Part shown: positions 1 through 7,642 of the stretch, piece after piece | How the letters are laid out: each line of letters opens with the position of its first letter | Position numbering within the stretch: the stretch's first letter is position 1 | NCBI GenBank assembly: GCA_963841635.1 | Contig: CAWJDO010000002.1 | Location: 682,001 to 746,000, forward strand | Length of the DNA: 64,000 bases | Direction of reading: 5' to 3' | Source of the DNA: DASWZN01 sp963841635 | GTDB taxonomy: Bacteria > Acidobacteriota > Terriglobia > Bryobacterales > Bryobacteraceae | Position numbers and translations under genes: made by a program | The notes under the pieces: generated by a model | The model's input: the letters and a program-made list of their open reading frames with translations, nothing else | Database searches by the model: none | What the model was told of the DNA's origin: nothing

Positions 1-1
1 C

Positions 2-355
2 ATCTTCAACCTGCTTCCGGCCGATATTGTGGAACTGAACCCGCAGCTCCACCTCAGCCGTCTGCGGGTGGGCGGGTTCGACCTGGCCGGGCCGTATTTC
101 CCCGGCCGTTTCAAGGGCGACCGGGTATGGCTGTGTGTACGGCCCGATCAGCTCGCGGCCACGGCGCGCAACGGGGCGCCGGGGGCGAACCAGGTGCCGG
201 CGCAGCTCCTGCGGGTGGTGGAGATGCCGGACTCGGCGCGGCTCGAGTTCGCGGGCGAGATGCGGGTCCAGATGCCCCGCGCCGAGTACGAGAAGCAGAA
301 GGCGAACAAGGAGTGGCTGGTGGAGTTCCCGCAGTCGGCGATGAGGATACTCTAG
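2..355 (+). CDS. ABC transporter ATP-binding protein, C-terminal fragment
   Basis: The reading frame is open from the window edge, so only the last 117 or so codons are seen; the ATPase core with the Walker motifs lies outside. The visible part has the look of the substrate-regulatory (TOBE/MOP-like) tail of an importer ATPase: a short beta-rich domain with PGRFKGDRVWLCVRPDQL, where 'VRPDQL' resembles the conserved 'VRPE' stretch of such tails. An internal GTG at 29 is in frame but is unlikely to be the real start because coding continues upstream of it. The substrate cannot be told; molybdate or similar oxyanions are possible. The family call is moderate because no catalytic motif is in view. 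Confidence 0.55.
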   Translation: MFNLLPADIVELNPQLHLSRLRVGGFDLAGPYFPGRFKGDRVWLCVRPDQLAATARNGAPGANQVPAQLLRVVEMPDSARLEFAGEMRVQMPRAEYEKQKANKEWLVEFPQSAMRIL

Positions 356-485
356 AACGCTCGTCGCCCGTCGCTCGTCGCCCGTCGATCCGGTCCGGCC
401 TTTCCCGGCTTCGCACCGCGATGAATGCCGATCGCGAAGCGCTCGAACTCCGGCTCTTCCGACGGGCGACGAGCGACGAGCGTTT
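356..485. repeat. Imperfect inverted repeat after the ABC gene
   Basis: A left arm at 356-387 built of CGTCGCCCGTCGCT-like units is matched in inverse by 460-485, with one extra repeat unit in the left arm. The roughly 70-bp spacer carries no gene. It begins at the stop codon of the ABC gene and could fold into a long hairpin, acting as a terminator or being a REP/MITE-like relic. A similar string of CCGTCGCCCGTCGC units occurs at 41061-41078 next to a REP copy. Confidence 0.6.
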
Positions 486-666
486 TGGGGGGTACCAGGT
501 GCACCCAATGGGGCAGCAGTCTCGGAATTGAAAAAGTGAGTTCCCGCTAAGACCTTGACGCCGCTGGGGCGACCGAGGGGACGTTCGCACAGCGCCACCA
601 CTCCAATCTTCGCGTTCATTGTTTTGGCTTGTTTTATCCTATTTCTTGTTGTATGATTACAGCAAG

Positions 667-1017
667 ATGGAGATCAGCCCCAAGGGCCAGCAGGCCTCCC
701 GGCTCCGCCAGCGCAAGTTCGAACTCCTCCGCAAATTCCAACTCCCGGCTGAACTGCTGCCCGGCTCCTTGTCCGTCAGCCACACCCGTTGCGGTAAGCC
801 AACCTGCCACTGCGCCTCCGGCGGCCCCGGGCACCCGGCTTGGTCGTTGACCTTCATGGTCCAGGGCAAGAAACGGGTGGAACGCATCCCCAAGGAGTGG
901 GTCGACCAGGTGCGCCGCCGCGTGGAGGCCGGCCGCGAGTTTCAGGAGGCCCTCAAGGAAGTGCTGGCGGCCAACGCCGAACTGCTGGTGCTATGGCGGA
1001 AACAGCAACCCCGGTGA
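667..1017 (+). CDS. DUF6788-like small IS accessory protein
   Basis: A 116-aa basic protein carried by the insertion sequence ahead of the transposase. Its middle has CGKPTCHCASGGPGHP, a Cys-x4-Cys-x-Cys cluster that fits a small metal knuckle, followed by a basic stretch. Proteins of this kind are often found just upstream of DDE transposases, and their role is not established. I chose ATG 667 because the upstream 16 codons are AT-rich and unlike coding sequence. The gene overlaps the transposase start at 993 by 25 bp, which suggests coupled translation. Confidence 0.6.
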   Translation: MEISPKGQQASRLRQRKFELLRKFQLPAELLPGSLSVSHTRCGKPTCHCASGGPGHPAWSLTFMVQGKKRVERIPKEWVDQVRRRVEAGREFQEALKEVLAANAELLVLWRKQQPR

Positions 1018-2207
1018 GCGAACCCAGCGCGCTGAAGATCCTGCACTACGCTTCCTATTGTTTGGGCCTGAAGTCCTATTTCCAGCACCCCGGCGATGGC
1101 CGGATTCGACCGCGCATTCCGGCGCCCGCCTTGGTCTGGTCGCTGCTCATCGCGCATCTGTTGCGCGCCTGGAGTTTCTTGCGCGTGGAATGGCTGGTGC
1201 ATTCCCCGGCCCGTCCCGGCCTGGGTGTCGGAACGGCCTTTGGCGATGACGCCCTGGCCTATTTCACCGAGCGTCTCGATCCGGAATCCACGCGCGCCGC
1301 GCTCAGCTCGGCGATCCACCAAGCCAAGCGCAACAAGGTTTTCGAGTGTACTCGTTTGATCGGACTGGCTCTGGACGGCACCGGCGCCGGGTATACCCAG
1401 AAGGAACCTTGCCCGCTATGTCATCCCGTCAAGGACGGTCAAGGGACCTTGCATGGCCACTTGCACCACTTCGCCCTGCTCACCGTGGTCGGCACGGGTA
1501 TCACCCTTCCCCTGGATGTAGAACCCTACGGGGCCGGAGACAGCGAGTACGCCGCCGGGCAGCGCCTGCTCCAGCGAGCCACGGCCCGCATCGGCAGACG
1601 CTTCGCCCAGTATGTCGTCGCCGACGGAGAGTTCGCCACGGCCCCTTTTCTCCACACTGCCGGCCAGCTCGGCCTGCGGGTGGTGGCGCGACTGAAGGGC
1701 AATCTTCCCGAACTGTCTCAAGCCGCGGCGCGGCTCTTCGACGGCCAACCTCCGCACTCGGTCTCTTTTTACGGGGCCGACCGCGTGGAACTCTGGGATG
1801 CCGACGACTTTCCGCCCTGGGCCACCCTGGGGTGGGAACAGGTGCGCGTGTTGCGCTATCGGCAGTACAAACCGGATGGAACCGTGATCCAGGCCGAGTG
1901 GCTCACCGACTTTCCGCGCCGGCAGGTGGGAAGCTTCAACCTGTTCCGCCTGGCCAAGAACCGTTGGGAGATCGAAAACCAGGGCTTCAACGACGGCAAG
2001 AATCGTTACGGCATGGAGCACATCTGCCATCACGATCCCAACAGCATGTTGCTGAACTGGCTGCTGATTGCCCTGGCCCTGGTCATCGAACGGCTGTACC
2101 GGCTGTGTTACCTGCACCGCGGCGCGCATCCTGTTCGCAGCGCCATCGACCTAGCCAGCCTGCTATGGCTGAACCTCCGCCTCCCATGCACCCAAAACAC
2201 CAGCTAA
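993..2207 (+). CDS. DDE transposase, IS4-like superfamily
   Basis: A 404-aa transposase. The RNase-H-fold acidic residues can be placed: the first Asp in LALDGTGAG, the second in VVADGEFATAPF, and the Glu in KNRWEIENQGFND, which matches the W-x-IE / N-D region of the IS4 superfamily. A CPLCH pair lies after the first Asp. The ATG at 993 follows the end of the DUF6788-like frame and begins MAETATPVSEPSALK. Upstream in-frame codons are out-of-frame readings of the previous gene. The gene is full length and sits inside perfect terminal inverted repeats, so it is probably functional. The exact IS family needs a comparison with ISfinder. Confidence 0.85.
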   Translation: MAETATPVSEPSALKILHYASYCLGLKSYFQHPGDGRIRPRIPAPALVWSLLIAHLLRAWSFLRVEWLVHSPARPGLGVGTAFGDDALAYFTERLDPESTRAALSSAIHQAKRNKVFECTRLIGLALDGTGAGYTQKEPCPLCHPVKDGQGTLHGHLHHFALLTVVGTGITLPLDVEPYGAGDSEYAAGQRLLQRATARIGRRFAQYVVADGEFATAPFLHTAGQLGLRVVARLKGNLPELSQAAARLFDGQPPHSVSFYGADRVELWDADDFPPWATLGWEQVRVLRYRQYKPDGTVIQAEWLTDFPRRQVGSFNLFRLAKNRWEIENQGFNDGKNRYGMEHICHHDPNSMLLNWLLIALALVIERLYRLCYLHRGAHPVRSAIDLASLLWLNLRLPCTQNTS

Positions 2208-2448
2208 TCCACGCTCCGCGCGGACCGCCTGCCGCGCGCTCGAAACCGACCGATCTTTGACAACCTCACCTGCCTAGCGGCACCACCTCAGGCTGCGCCG
2301 TCTCCTTTCACGCTGCCTGCGCCATCGCTCCCACGCGAAAATCAGTCCAGCCGACCGCGCCTACCTCTGAGCCCGACCAATTCCGAGACTGCTGCCAATG
2401 GGGCTAGTGCCATGGCCAAATGGGGGGTAGACCGCTATACTAGAGAGC

Positions 2449-4383
2449 TTGCAGCCCTCTACGACCTCAAAGCCTACCCCTGAAGGCCACAACCTCTTGA
2501 TGCTCGCGGCGACCGGGCTTGGCGCCACGCTCGCGCTTTCCCGCCAGGCGGTTGAGGCTGCGGCGGGACGGCTGGTTGCCCGGCCTCGCCAGACGAACCA
2601 CGTCAACGGTTCGAGGCTCGGGGGTTCGAGGCTCGGGGGTTCGAGGCTCGGGGGTTCGAGGCTCGGGGCCGACGCCATCCCGGAGCTGATCGTGCGGGTT
2701 CGCCGCGACGGCGCCGACGCGCTCTACCTGGAGTTCACTGGCGCGAAGAGGCTATGGCCCCATCCCGATCCGGCGAGCCTGATCGGGAAGAGAATCCGCA
2801 GGACGCTCGCGGCCGGCGCGGCGAAGGCGCTGATCGCGTCCATGCACCGGGCGCTCGAGACCGGCCATGTGCAGGTGGAGAAGTGGAAGCTGGCCGGCGA
2901 TCTGGACGTCCGTGCGCTGCCGGCCGGCCACGACCAGGTGCTCTTCATCCTTCGCGCGGCCGATGACGGGGCGCTGGAGGCGGTTTTCGAAGCGTCCCCG
3001 CTGGCGATCTATGCTACCGACGCCGAGGGCCGGATCACGCGCTGGAACGCGGCGGCTGAGCGGCTGTTCGGCTGGAGCCGGCTGGAGGCACTGGGGCAGC
3101 GGCTGCCGTTCGTCCCCCCGGCCACGGGATGCGATGGGGGCATCGAAGGGCGGGAGTTGTCCGCGGTCGCCAAGGACGGCCGGACCCTGGAAGTGAAGGT
3201 CTGGCGGGCGCCCCTGGCCAACGGCTGCATCGCCATCGCCGCGGACGTCACCGAGCAGCGCGCGATCGAACGGCAATTGCAGCAGGCGCAGAGGATGGAG
3301 GCCGTGGGCCGGCTGGCAGGCGGGGTGGCGCACGATTTCAACAACCTCCTCACGGTGATCACCGGCTACGGCTACATGCTGCTCGAGGAGCCGCTGGACG
3401 CCGCGGCCATACGCGGCCAGGCGGAGGAGATCCTGCGCACGACGGAGCGCGCCTCGGCCCTGACCTGCCAGTTGCTGGAATTCAGCAGGCCGCGGAACGG
3501 CGAGCCCCGGGCGGTCGGCATCAACGAGCTGGTTCTGGACATGGACAAGATGCTGCGGCGCGTCATCGGCGAGCACATCGAACTGGTGGCCGCGCTGAGT
3601 CCGGACGCGGGGATGATCCACGCCGACGGCGCGCAGATCGAGCAGGTGATCATGAACCTGGTCCTGAACGCGCGCGATGCGGTGGAGGCGGGAGGCCGGA
3701 TCACGATCGAGACCTCGAGCGAGACCATCGGAGCCGGCGAGTATGCGATCCTGTCCGTCCTCGACAACGGCGTGGGGATGGACGAGGAGACCAGGACCCG
3801 CATCTTCGAGCCGTTCTTCACCACCAAGGGGCGCGGGAAGGGCACCGGCCTCGGCATGGCGACGGTGTACGCGATCGTGAAGCAGGCGGGCGGCGAGATC
3901 GACGTCGTGAGCGCTCCGGAGCGGGGCACGGCGATCCGGGTCTACCTGCCGCGAGTCCGGCCGGCTCCATCGGAGAAAGGCGCGGGGCCGGAGGTCGGCC
4001 TGCGGCAGCGCGGGACCGAGACGGTGCTGCTGGTGGAGGATGAGGACGAAGTGCGCCGGCTGGTTTCGGGCGTGCTGGAACACCACGGCTACACGGTGCT
4101 GCCCGCGGCGCGGCCGCACGAGGCGATGGCCCTCTGCGCCAGCCATGGGGGCGCGATCGACCTGCTGCTGACCGACGCCGTCCTGCCGGAGATGAGCGGC
4201 CGGACGCTGGCCGCGCAGGTGGGCGGGATGCGTCCCGGGTTGAGGGTGCTGCTGATGTCGGGTTATGCGGAAGACGCGCTGGAGGGACGCGGGCTGGCCG
4301 GGGCAGGCGGGGCGTTCCTGAGGAAGCCGTTCACGCCGACGGTGCTGACGCGGAAGGTGCGCGAGGTTCTGGACGGGGGGTAA
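2449..4383 (+). CDS. PAS hybrid histidine kinase with C-terminal receiver
   Basis: A 644-aa cytoplasmic sensor kinase with its own receiver. Order: an N-terminal region with the GSRLG repeat (about 54-73), a PAS domain (about 180-275, ...AIYATDAEGRITRWN), HisKA with phospho-acceptor His295 in LAGGVAHDFNNLL, HATPase with N-box NLVLNARDAV, G1 DNGVGMD, F-box FEPFFTTK and G2 GKGTGLGM, then a receiver with phospho-acceptor Asp576 (LLLTDAVLPEMSG) and Lys in FLRKPF. This is the NtrB-like HDFNN class common in Acidobacteria and delta-proteobacteria. The TTG at 2449 is a possible start. ATG 2500 (MLAATGLGA) is a plausible alternative. No DNA-binding output domain is present. The target is unknown. Confidence 0.88.
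   Translation: MQPSTTSKPTPEGHNLLMLAATGLGATLALSRQAVEAAAGRLVARPRQTNHVNGSRLGGSRLGGSRLGGSRLGADAIPELIVRVRRDGADALYLEFTGAKRLWPHPDPASLIGKRIRRTLAAGAAKALIASMHRALETGHVQVEKWKLAGDLDVRALPAGHDQVLFILRAADDGALEAVFEASPLAIYATDAEGRITRWNAAAERLFGWSRLEALGQRLPFVPPATGCDGGIEGRELSAVAKDGRTLEVKVWRAPLANGCIAIAADVTEQRAIERQLQQAQRMEAVGRLAGGVAHDFNNLLTVITGYGYMLLEEPLDAAAIRGQAEEILRTTERASALTCQLLEFSRPRNGEPRAVGINELVLDMDKMLRRVIGEHIELVAALSPDAGMIHADGAQIEQVIMNLVLNARDAVEAGGRITIETSSETIGAGEYAILSVLDNGVGMDEETRTRIFEPFFTTKGRGKGTGLGMATVYAIVKQAGGEIDVVSAPERGTAIRVYLPRVRPAPSEKGAGPEVGLRQRGTETVLLVEDEDEVRRLVSGVLEHHGYTVLPAARPHEAMALCASHGGAIDLLLTDAVLPEMSGRTLAAQVGGMRPGLRVLLMSGYAEDALEGRGLAGAGGAFLRKPFTPTVLTRKVREVLDGG
2608..2667 (+). repeat. In-frame 15-bp tandem repeat (4 copies)
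   Basis: Four exact copies of GGTTCGAGGCTCGGG in a row encode Gly-Ser-Arg-Leu-Gly four times near the N-terminus of the hybrid kinase. The unit length is a multiple of three, so copy-number change by slippage would keep the frame. Confidence 0.9.
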
Positions 4384-4427
4384 GGGGAAGGGCATGTTTA
4401 TCTACAGTCGCGTTTCCGCCACGGTGG

Positions 4428-5012
4428 CTACTCCTCGTTCGGCAGCTTTGCGGACCCCGTGGAGTTCACGTAAGCGCCCCAGACAAGGCAAGTGCAAAAA
4501 CCGAGTATGGGCATGGAAAGCCCGATAGGTTCGGACCCGTCTGCCCAGAACTGTAAGTACCAGAACCCGCAGTGAAAACCGGCAATCAGGGCGGGGACAG
4601 GAGACGGCAGGGTCCACCGTTTCCTCGTCCATAGCATGGCAAGGCCCGCGCAGACGGCAACCTCGGCCGGATACCAGTAGTATTGGTGCTTAGTCCAGAA
4701 CCACGCGACAGGCGAGGCGCAGGTCGCGACAAGACCCCCGCCGTACGCTAAGGCGCTCTCCAGAACAGGGCTCCAGTGAGCCCAGCGCATGAGAACCCAC
4801 AGGCAGAACGTAAGCAACGAAGCCCAAGCAAAAAACACGACGTAACCGCCGCAGAGGTCCAAAGGCGGCAGTCCCAGCCTCGTATTCACAGCGCTTGCCA
4901 GATCTGCGAACGGCACACAGACCCCGTCGCCCTGAACGACTCCTAGGACCACTACCAGGGCAATGTTGAGCGACACAAGTAACTCATTGACTAATCTGAG
5001 CCGAGCGCGCAT
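4428..5012 (-). CDS. Small multi-pass membrane protein, partner gene of unit A
   Basis: A 194-aa hydrophobic protein with about four to five membrane segments (near residues 10-28, 55-75, 85-105, 118-135, 165-185 from the chosen start). I do not recognise a family. ATG 5012 is chosen because it is preceded by GGGAG at a suitable distance; a TTG 15 bases further up is an alternative. It lies 30 bp downstream of the HExxH protein of unit A and reads in the same direction, so the two are probably cotranscribed. The other two units have an unrelated small exported or membrane gene in the same position. This suggests a role linked to the tip protein, such as immunity, anchoring or export, but that is inference. 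Confidence 0.6.
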   Translation of the reverse strand: MRARLRLVNELLVSLNIALVVVLGVVQGDGVCVPFADLASAVNTRLGLPPLDLCGGYVVFFAWASLLTFCLWVLMRWAHWSPVLESALAYGGGLVATCASPVAWFWTKHQYYWYPAEVAVCAGLAMLWTRKRWTLPSPVPALIAGFHCGFWYLQFWADGSEPIGLSMPILGFCTCLVWGAYVNSTGSAKLPNEE

Positions 5013-5042
5013 AGCGTTTTCTCCCAACTCTTCCCAGCAATT

Positions 5043-7109
5043 TCAGCGGTGCCAGCCGATGCCAAGGCTGTTCTTCAAAGCCGTGGCAGTGACGTCCTCC
5101 CACTGGATAGGTCCGAACCCATACACCCAAGGACTTAGGTCTCCACGGCAGCCTTGGCCGTTGTAGGTGTTCTGGGACCTGTCGTCCATCCCCGACCCAT
5201 TTTCGAGGAATTGGTGGACGGTTTCATGTGCCGCTGTAGTGCCGATGCCCGTTCCGATCGCTTTCATTAGGTCGGTAGTGCCGACGGCCACCTGTGCAGC
5301 TTGAAAAGTCGTAATCTGAAGTGGCAAAGCCCACTGAGCCTGCTCCATGTGGGGTAGGTAGTAAACGTTGCTCTCGTGTCCGCCGGGAGCGGGAGCGCTA
5401 AGTCCGCATGATTCACCGTCCGTGTTGAAATGGAGTCCGTCGACCACGACTGCCCGATTGTCTCCGGTATTAGGAGTCCCCTCGCTGGCGGAGACTGGAT
5501 ACGGGTCAAAGGCTTTCTTAAAGGCGGCCAGCGCGGCGGACTTTATTGCTCCGGCTTGGGAACTCGCATCTACGGCCAGGTTGGGCTGGTACTGTGGGTT
5601 GTCCGGGTAGAGCGCAAAGCCGCAAGGCCACGGAACGGTCGAGCAGTCGTTTTGCCAAATGAGTTTGAAATACCATGGTCGAGCGGCAGTTCCGTTCCCC
5701 GAAGGGTTGCCTCCCACCCATGCCCAGAGGCTCAGCGCCATGTTGATCGGAGGAGCAGATATCGGAGGATAAGCCATTCTCTCGACTGAGCCGAGCTGAT
5801 ACACGTCGCCTCGCCACGATAGGGTCGGCATGTTCGCCATCTGCCCCGTGGCGCTCCCGTTCTGATCGAATGTCGTGGCGGACACCCCGTCCGAGGTCGC
5901 GATCACGCCGCCATCGGCGGTGGCCATCAGGGGGGAGAAATTGGGCACGGCCCAGCGCACACCCCCGGCTTGGTCAAAGGCGATCATGTATTCGTTCGAA
6001 GAATCGTCGTATATCGTGCCGACGAACGAGCCGTCCTGCGCCTGTAGCACCGGCTGGACTGCCAAGGGGCCGCCCAGAGTTGGCGCGTTGAGGACACTCA
6101 CGCCCGTGCCCGTCGTTATCGCCATCATGGGAGTGGTGTAGCCCTCGTGGCCGGGGTCAGTCTCTGGATCTGCACATGAATCATATAACGCCGAGAAGGT
6201 GACCAGAGTTCCCGTGTCGGCGTTGGTGATCACGCCGGGCGACTCCAGATCAACGTGGCCGGAGACGGCTTGGATCGGGATGTCATCGTAGGCGCCGGCA
6301 CTGCTGATCCGGACCAGCTTCAGTTCCTCGGCCGGGTCGGGGCACTCCTGATGGTGATACACGTATGGCACGTACGCGTAACCATCGCCGGCGACGATGA
6401 TATCGCCCGGGATCGCCCAGCCGCCTGTCGGCGAGTCGACAGGCTGCACGCTGAACTTCTGGCCACCCAAGGGGTCGATGCCGATCACCGAGAAGTACGC
6501 CCCGCCGCCGGAACACGAGCCGGGGAGGCACACAGGAAACCTCTCAACAACGACGAAGATGGTGCCGTCAGGATGTACGGCCGCTTTGTAAACGAAGTTG
6601 TGCTCATCAGGCTGGTGATCGATGGTGACCGTAGCAGTGCGCTGCCCAGTGCCGTCAAACCGTATAACCGATACCGGATCGTCGGCTCCAGAGTTCGGGC
6701 TGACGGTCGTAAGCTGAAGCGTGTTCACGGCGAACGGAACCGGATTGCTCATGACGCCGTTCTGCAGGACCAGGGCGTCGCCGGAGGCTGATCCGCTAGC
6801 CACCGTGGCGACGATTTGACCATCGCTCCAGGATTGCACCACGGCGTTGGCGGTGCCCAGCCATACCTGCCCGCTACCCTGGGCGGCTCCGAAGCTGGAG
6901 CCCGCGATGGTGACCGGGGTTCCGGGCACGCCGCTGGCCGGCGTGACGGTCGCAATGGTCGCGGTGTTTACGTTGAAGGGCACGGCATTGGACCGCGTCC
7001 CGAGCTGCCGCACGTGGGCCGTTCCGGACATGGCGATCGCTCTTTGCGCCAGCAATGAGGAGGCGATCCAAGCCGAGTCCGGGCCACGGGGCGGGCCGCC
7101 AGCCGCCAT
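5043..7109 (-). CDS. IPT/TIG-propeller protein with HExxH tip, unit A
   Basis: 688 aa. Residues about 25-135 are one and a half IPT/TIG folds (VTPASGVPGTPVTIAG...). Residues 145-465 form a repeat-rich core that looks like a beta-propeller (ADGGVIATSDG and similar). After the junction GGNPSGNGTA near residue 470 comes a tip of about 215 aa ending in AAHETVHQF (HExxH at about 628-632) and SPWVYGFGPIQWE, a zincin-like metalloprotease signature. No signal peptide is visible. The N-terminus begins inside a TIG fold, so the 5' end is probably lost. Relative to unit C about 185 residues are missing between TVSPNSG and SVIR. The core DNA is nearly identical to unit B. It could be a live gene, an orphan cassette or a decaying copy. 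Confidence 0.6.
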   Translation of the reverse strand: MAAGGPPRGPDSAWIASSLLAQRAIAMSGTAHVRQLGTRSNAVPFNVNTATIATVTPASGVPGTPVTIAGSSFGAAQGSGQVWLGTANAVVQSWSDGQIVATVASGSASGDALVLQNGVMSNPVPFAVNTLQLTTVSPNSGADDPVSVIRFDGTGQRTATVTIDHQPDEHNFVYKAAVHPDGTIFVVVERFPVCLPGSCSGGGAYFSVIGIDPLGGQKFSVQPVDSPTGGWAIPGDIIVAGDGYAYVPYVYHHQECPDPAEELKLVRISSAGAYDDIPIQAVSGHVDLESPGVITNADTGTLVTFSALYDSCADPETDPGHEGYTTPMMAITTGTGVSVLNAPTLGGPLAVQPVLQAQDGSFVGTIYDDSSNEYMIAFDQAGGVRWAVPNFSPLMATADGGVIATSDGVSATTFDQNGSATGQMANMPTLSWRGDVYQLGSVERMAYPPISAPPINMALSLWAWVGGNPSGNGTAARPWYFKLIWQNDCSTVPWPCGFALYPDNPQYQPNLAVDASSQAGAIKSAALAAFKKAFDPYPVSASEGTPNTGDNRAVVVDGLHFNTDGESCGLSAPAPGGHESNVYYLPHMEQAQWALPLQITTFQAAQVAVGTTDLMKAIGTGIGTTAAHETVHQFLENGSGMDDRSQNTYNGQGCRGDLSPWVYGFGPIQWEDVTATALKNSLGIGWHR

Positions 7110-7134
7110 ACATCAAATGCAGACCGCTGGTCGC

Positions 7135-7602
7135 CTAGGAGGAAAAGCCGAAGATCTTCCAGACTGAGCCGACTCGCTTGACGCTAACAGTGAATATATG
7201 GCATGGGTCAGGTTGTGGTCGCTCCCGCCTATAGAAAAGGTCGATTCTCTCGCCAGAGTCCCATCGGTAGACAAGTCGCCATTCGGTGCCAGGCAGCAAG
7301 GGGTGCGTCATCAGGTACTTACACGCCGCATCGCTAAGTCCGGGGGAACAGGTTCCGTTCGACGCCGCCCGGAGGAATGCGTCCGCCGTATGCTCAGGCG
7401 CGCGGGAGCGGAACGGGTTCAGTATGGTAAATCCCGCGGCAATTTCATGGAAAGCCCCACAAGAGTAGTCGGCTGCTCTCGCAAATACGTGAGTATGAAG
7501 GAGCACCGGATTGGTCGTGCACCTCCACGCAAGGACCGCAGCAGCACACAGGGCAAGCAGTAGCAATGCACGACGATAGGTGATGTTCCGGTTAAGCCTC
7601 AT
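7135..7602 (-). CDS. Exported or membrane-anchored small protein, partner of unit B
   Basis: 155 aa with a basic N-terminus (MRLNRNITYRR), then a hydrophobic stretch to about residue 26 that reads as a signal anchor or signal peptide. The rest is soluble with four or five Cys. The C-terminus (IFTVSVKRVGSVWKIFGF) looks like a small beta-rich fold. The ATG has a good GGAGG site 7 bp upstream. It begins 40 bp after the stop of the unit B HExxH protein and ends 25 bp before the start of unit A. I recognise no family. Its position matches the partner genes of units A and C, although its sequence does not. Confidence 0.6.
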   Translation of the reverse strand: MRLNRNITYRRALLLLALCAAAVLAWRCTTNPVLLHTHVFARAADYSCGAFHEIAAGFTILNPFRSRAPEHTADAFLRAASNGTCSPGLSDAACKYLMTHPLLPGTEWRLVYRWDSGERIDLFYRRERPQPDPCHIFTVSVKRVGSVWKIFGFSS

Positions 7603-7642
7603 GTTGACTGCCTCCGATGGTGTATTCCCCGCCTCAGGATCT

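Larger units (their letters stand above)
512..2396 (+). mobile_element. Complete insertion sequence (IS4-like / ISNCY type) with perfect ends
   Basis: The left end GGCAGCAGTCTCGGAATTG (512-530) is matched exactly in inverse at 2378-2396. Flanking sequence is duplicated. If the ends are taken as 17 bp (514-530 and 2378-2394), a 9-bp direct repeat CCAATGGGG lies at 505-513 and 2395-2403. With the 19-bp ends the duplication is AATGG. Inside are two overlapping genes in the same orientation, a DUF6788-like ORF and a DDE transposase. Both are intact, so the element looks recent and possibly still active. It is inserted in the gap between the ABC gene and the hybrid kinase and interrupts no recognised gene. 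Confidence 0.9.
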
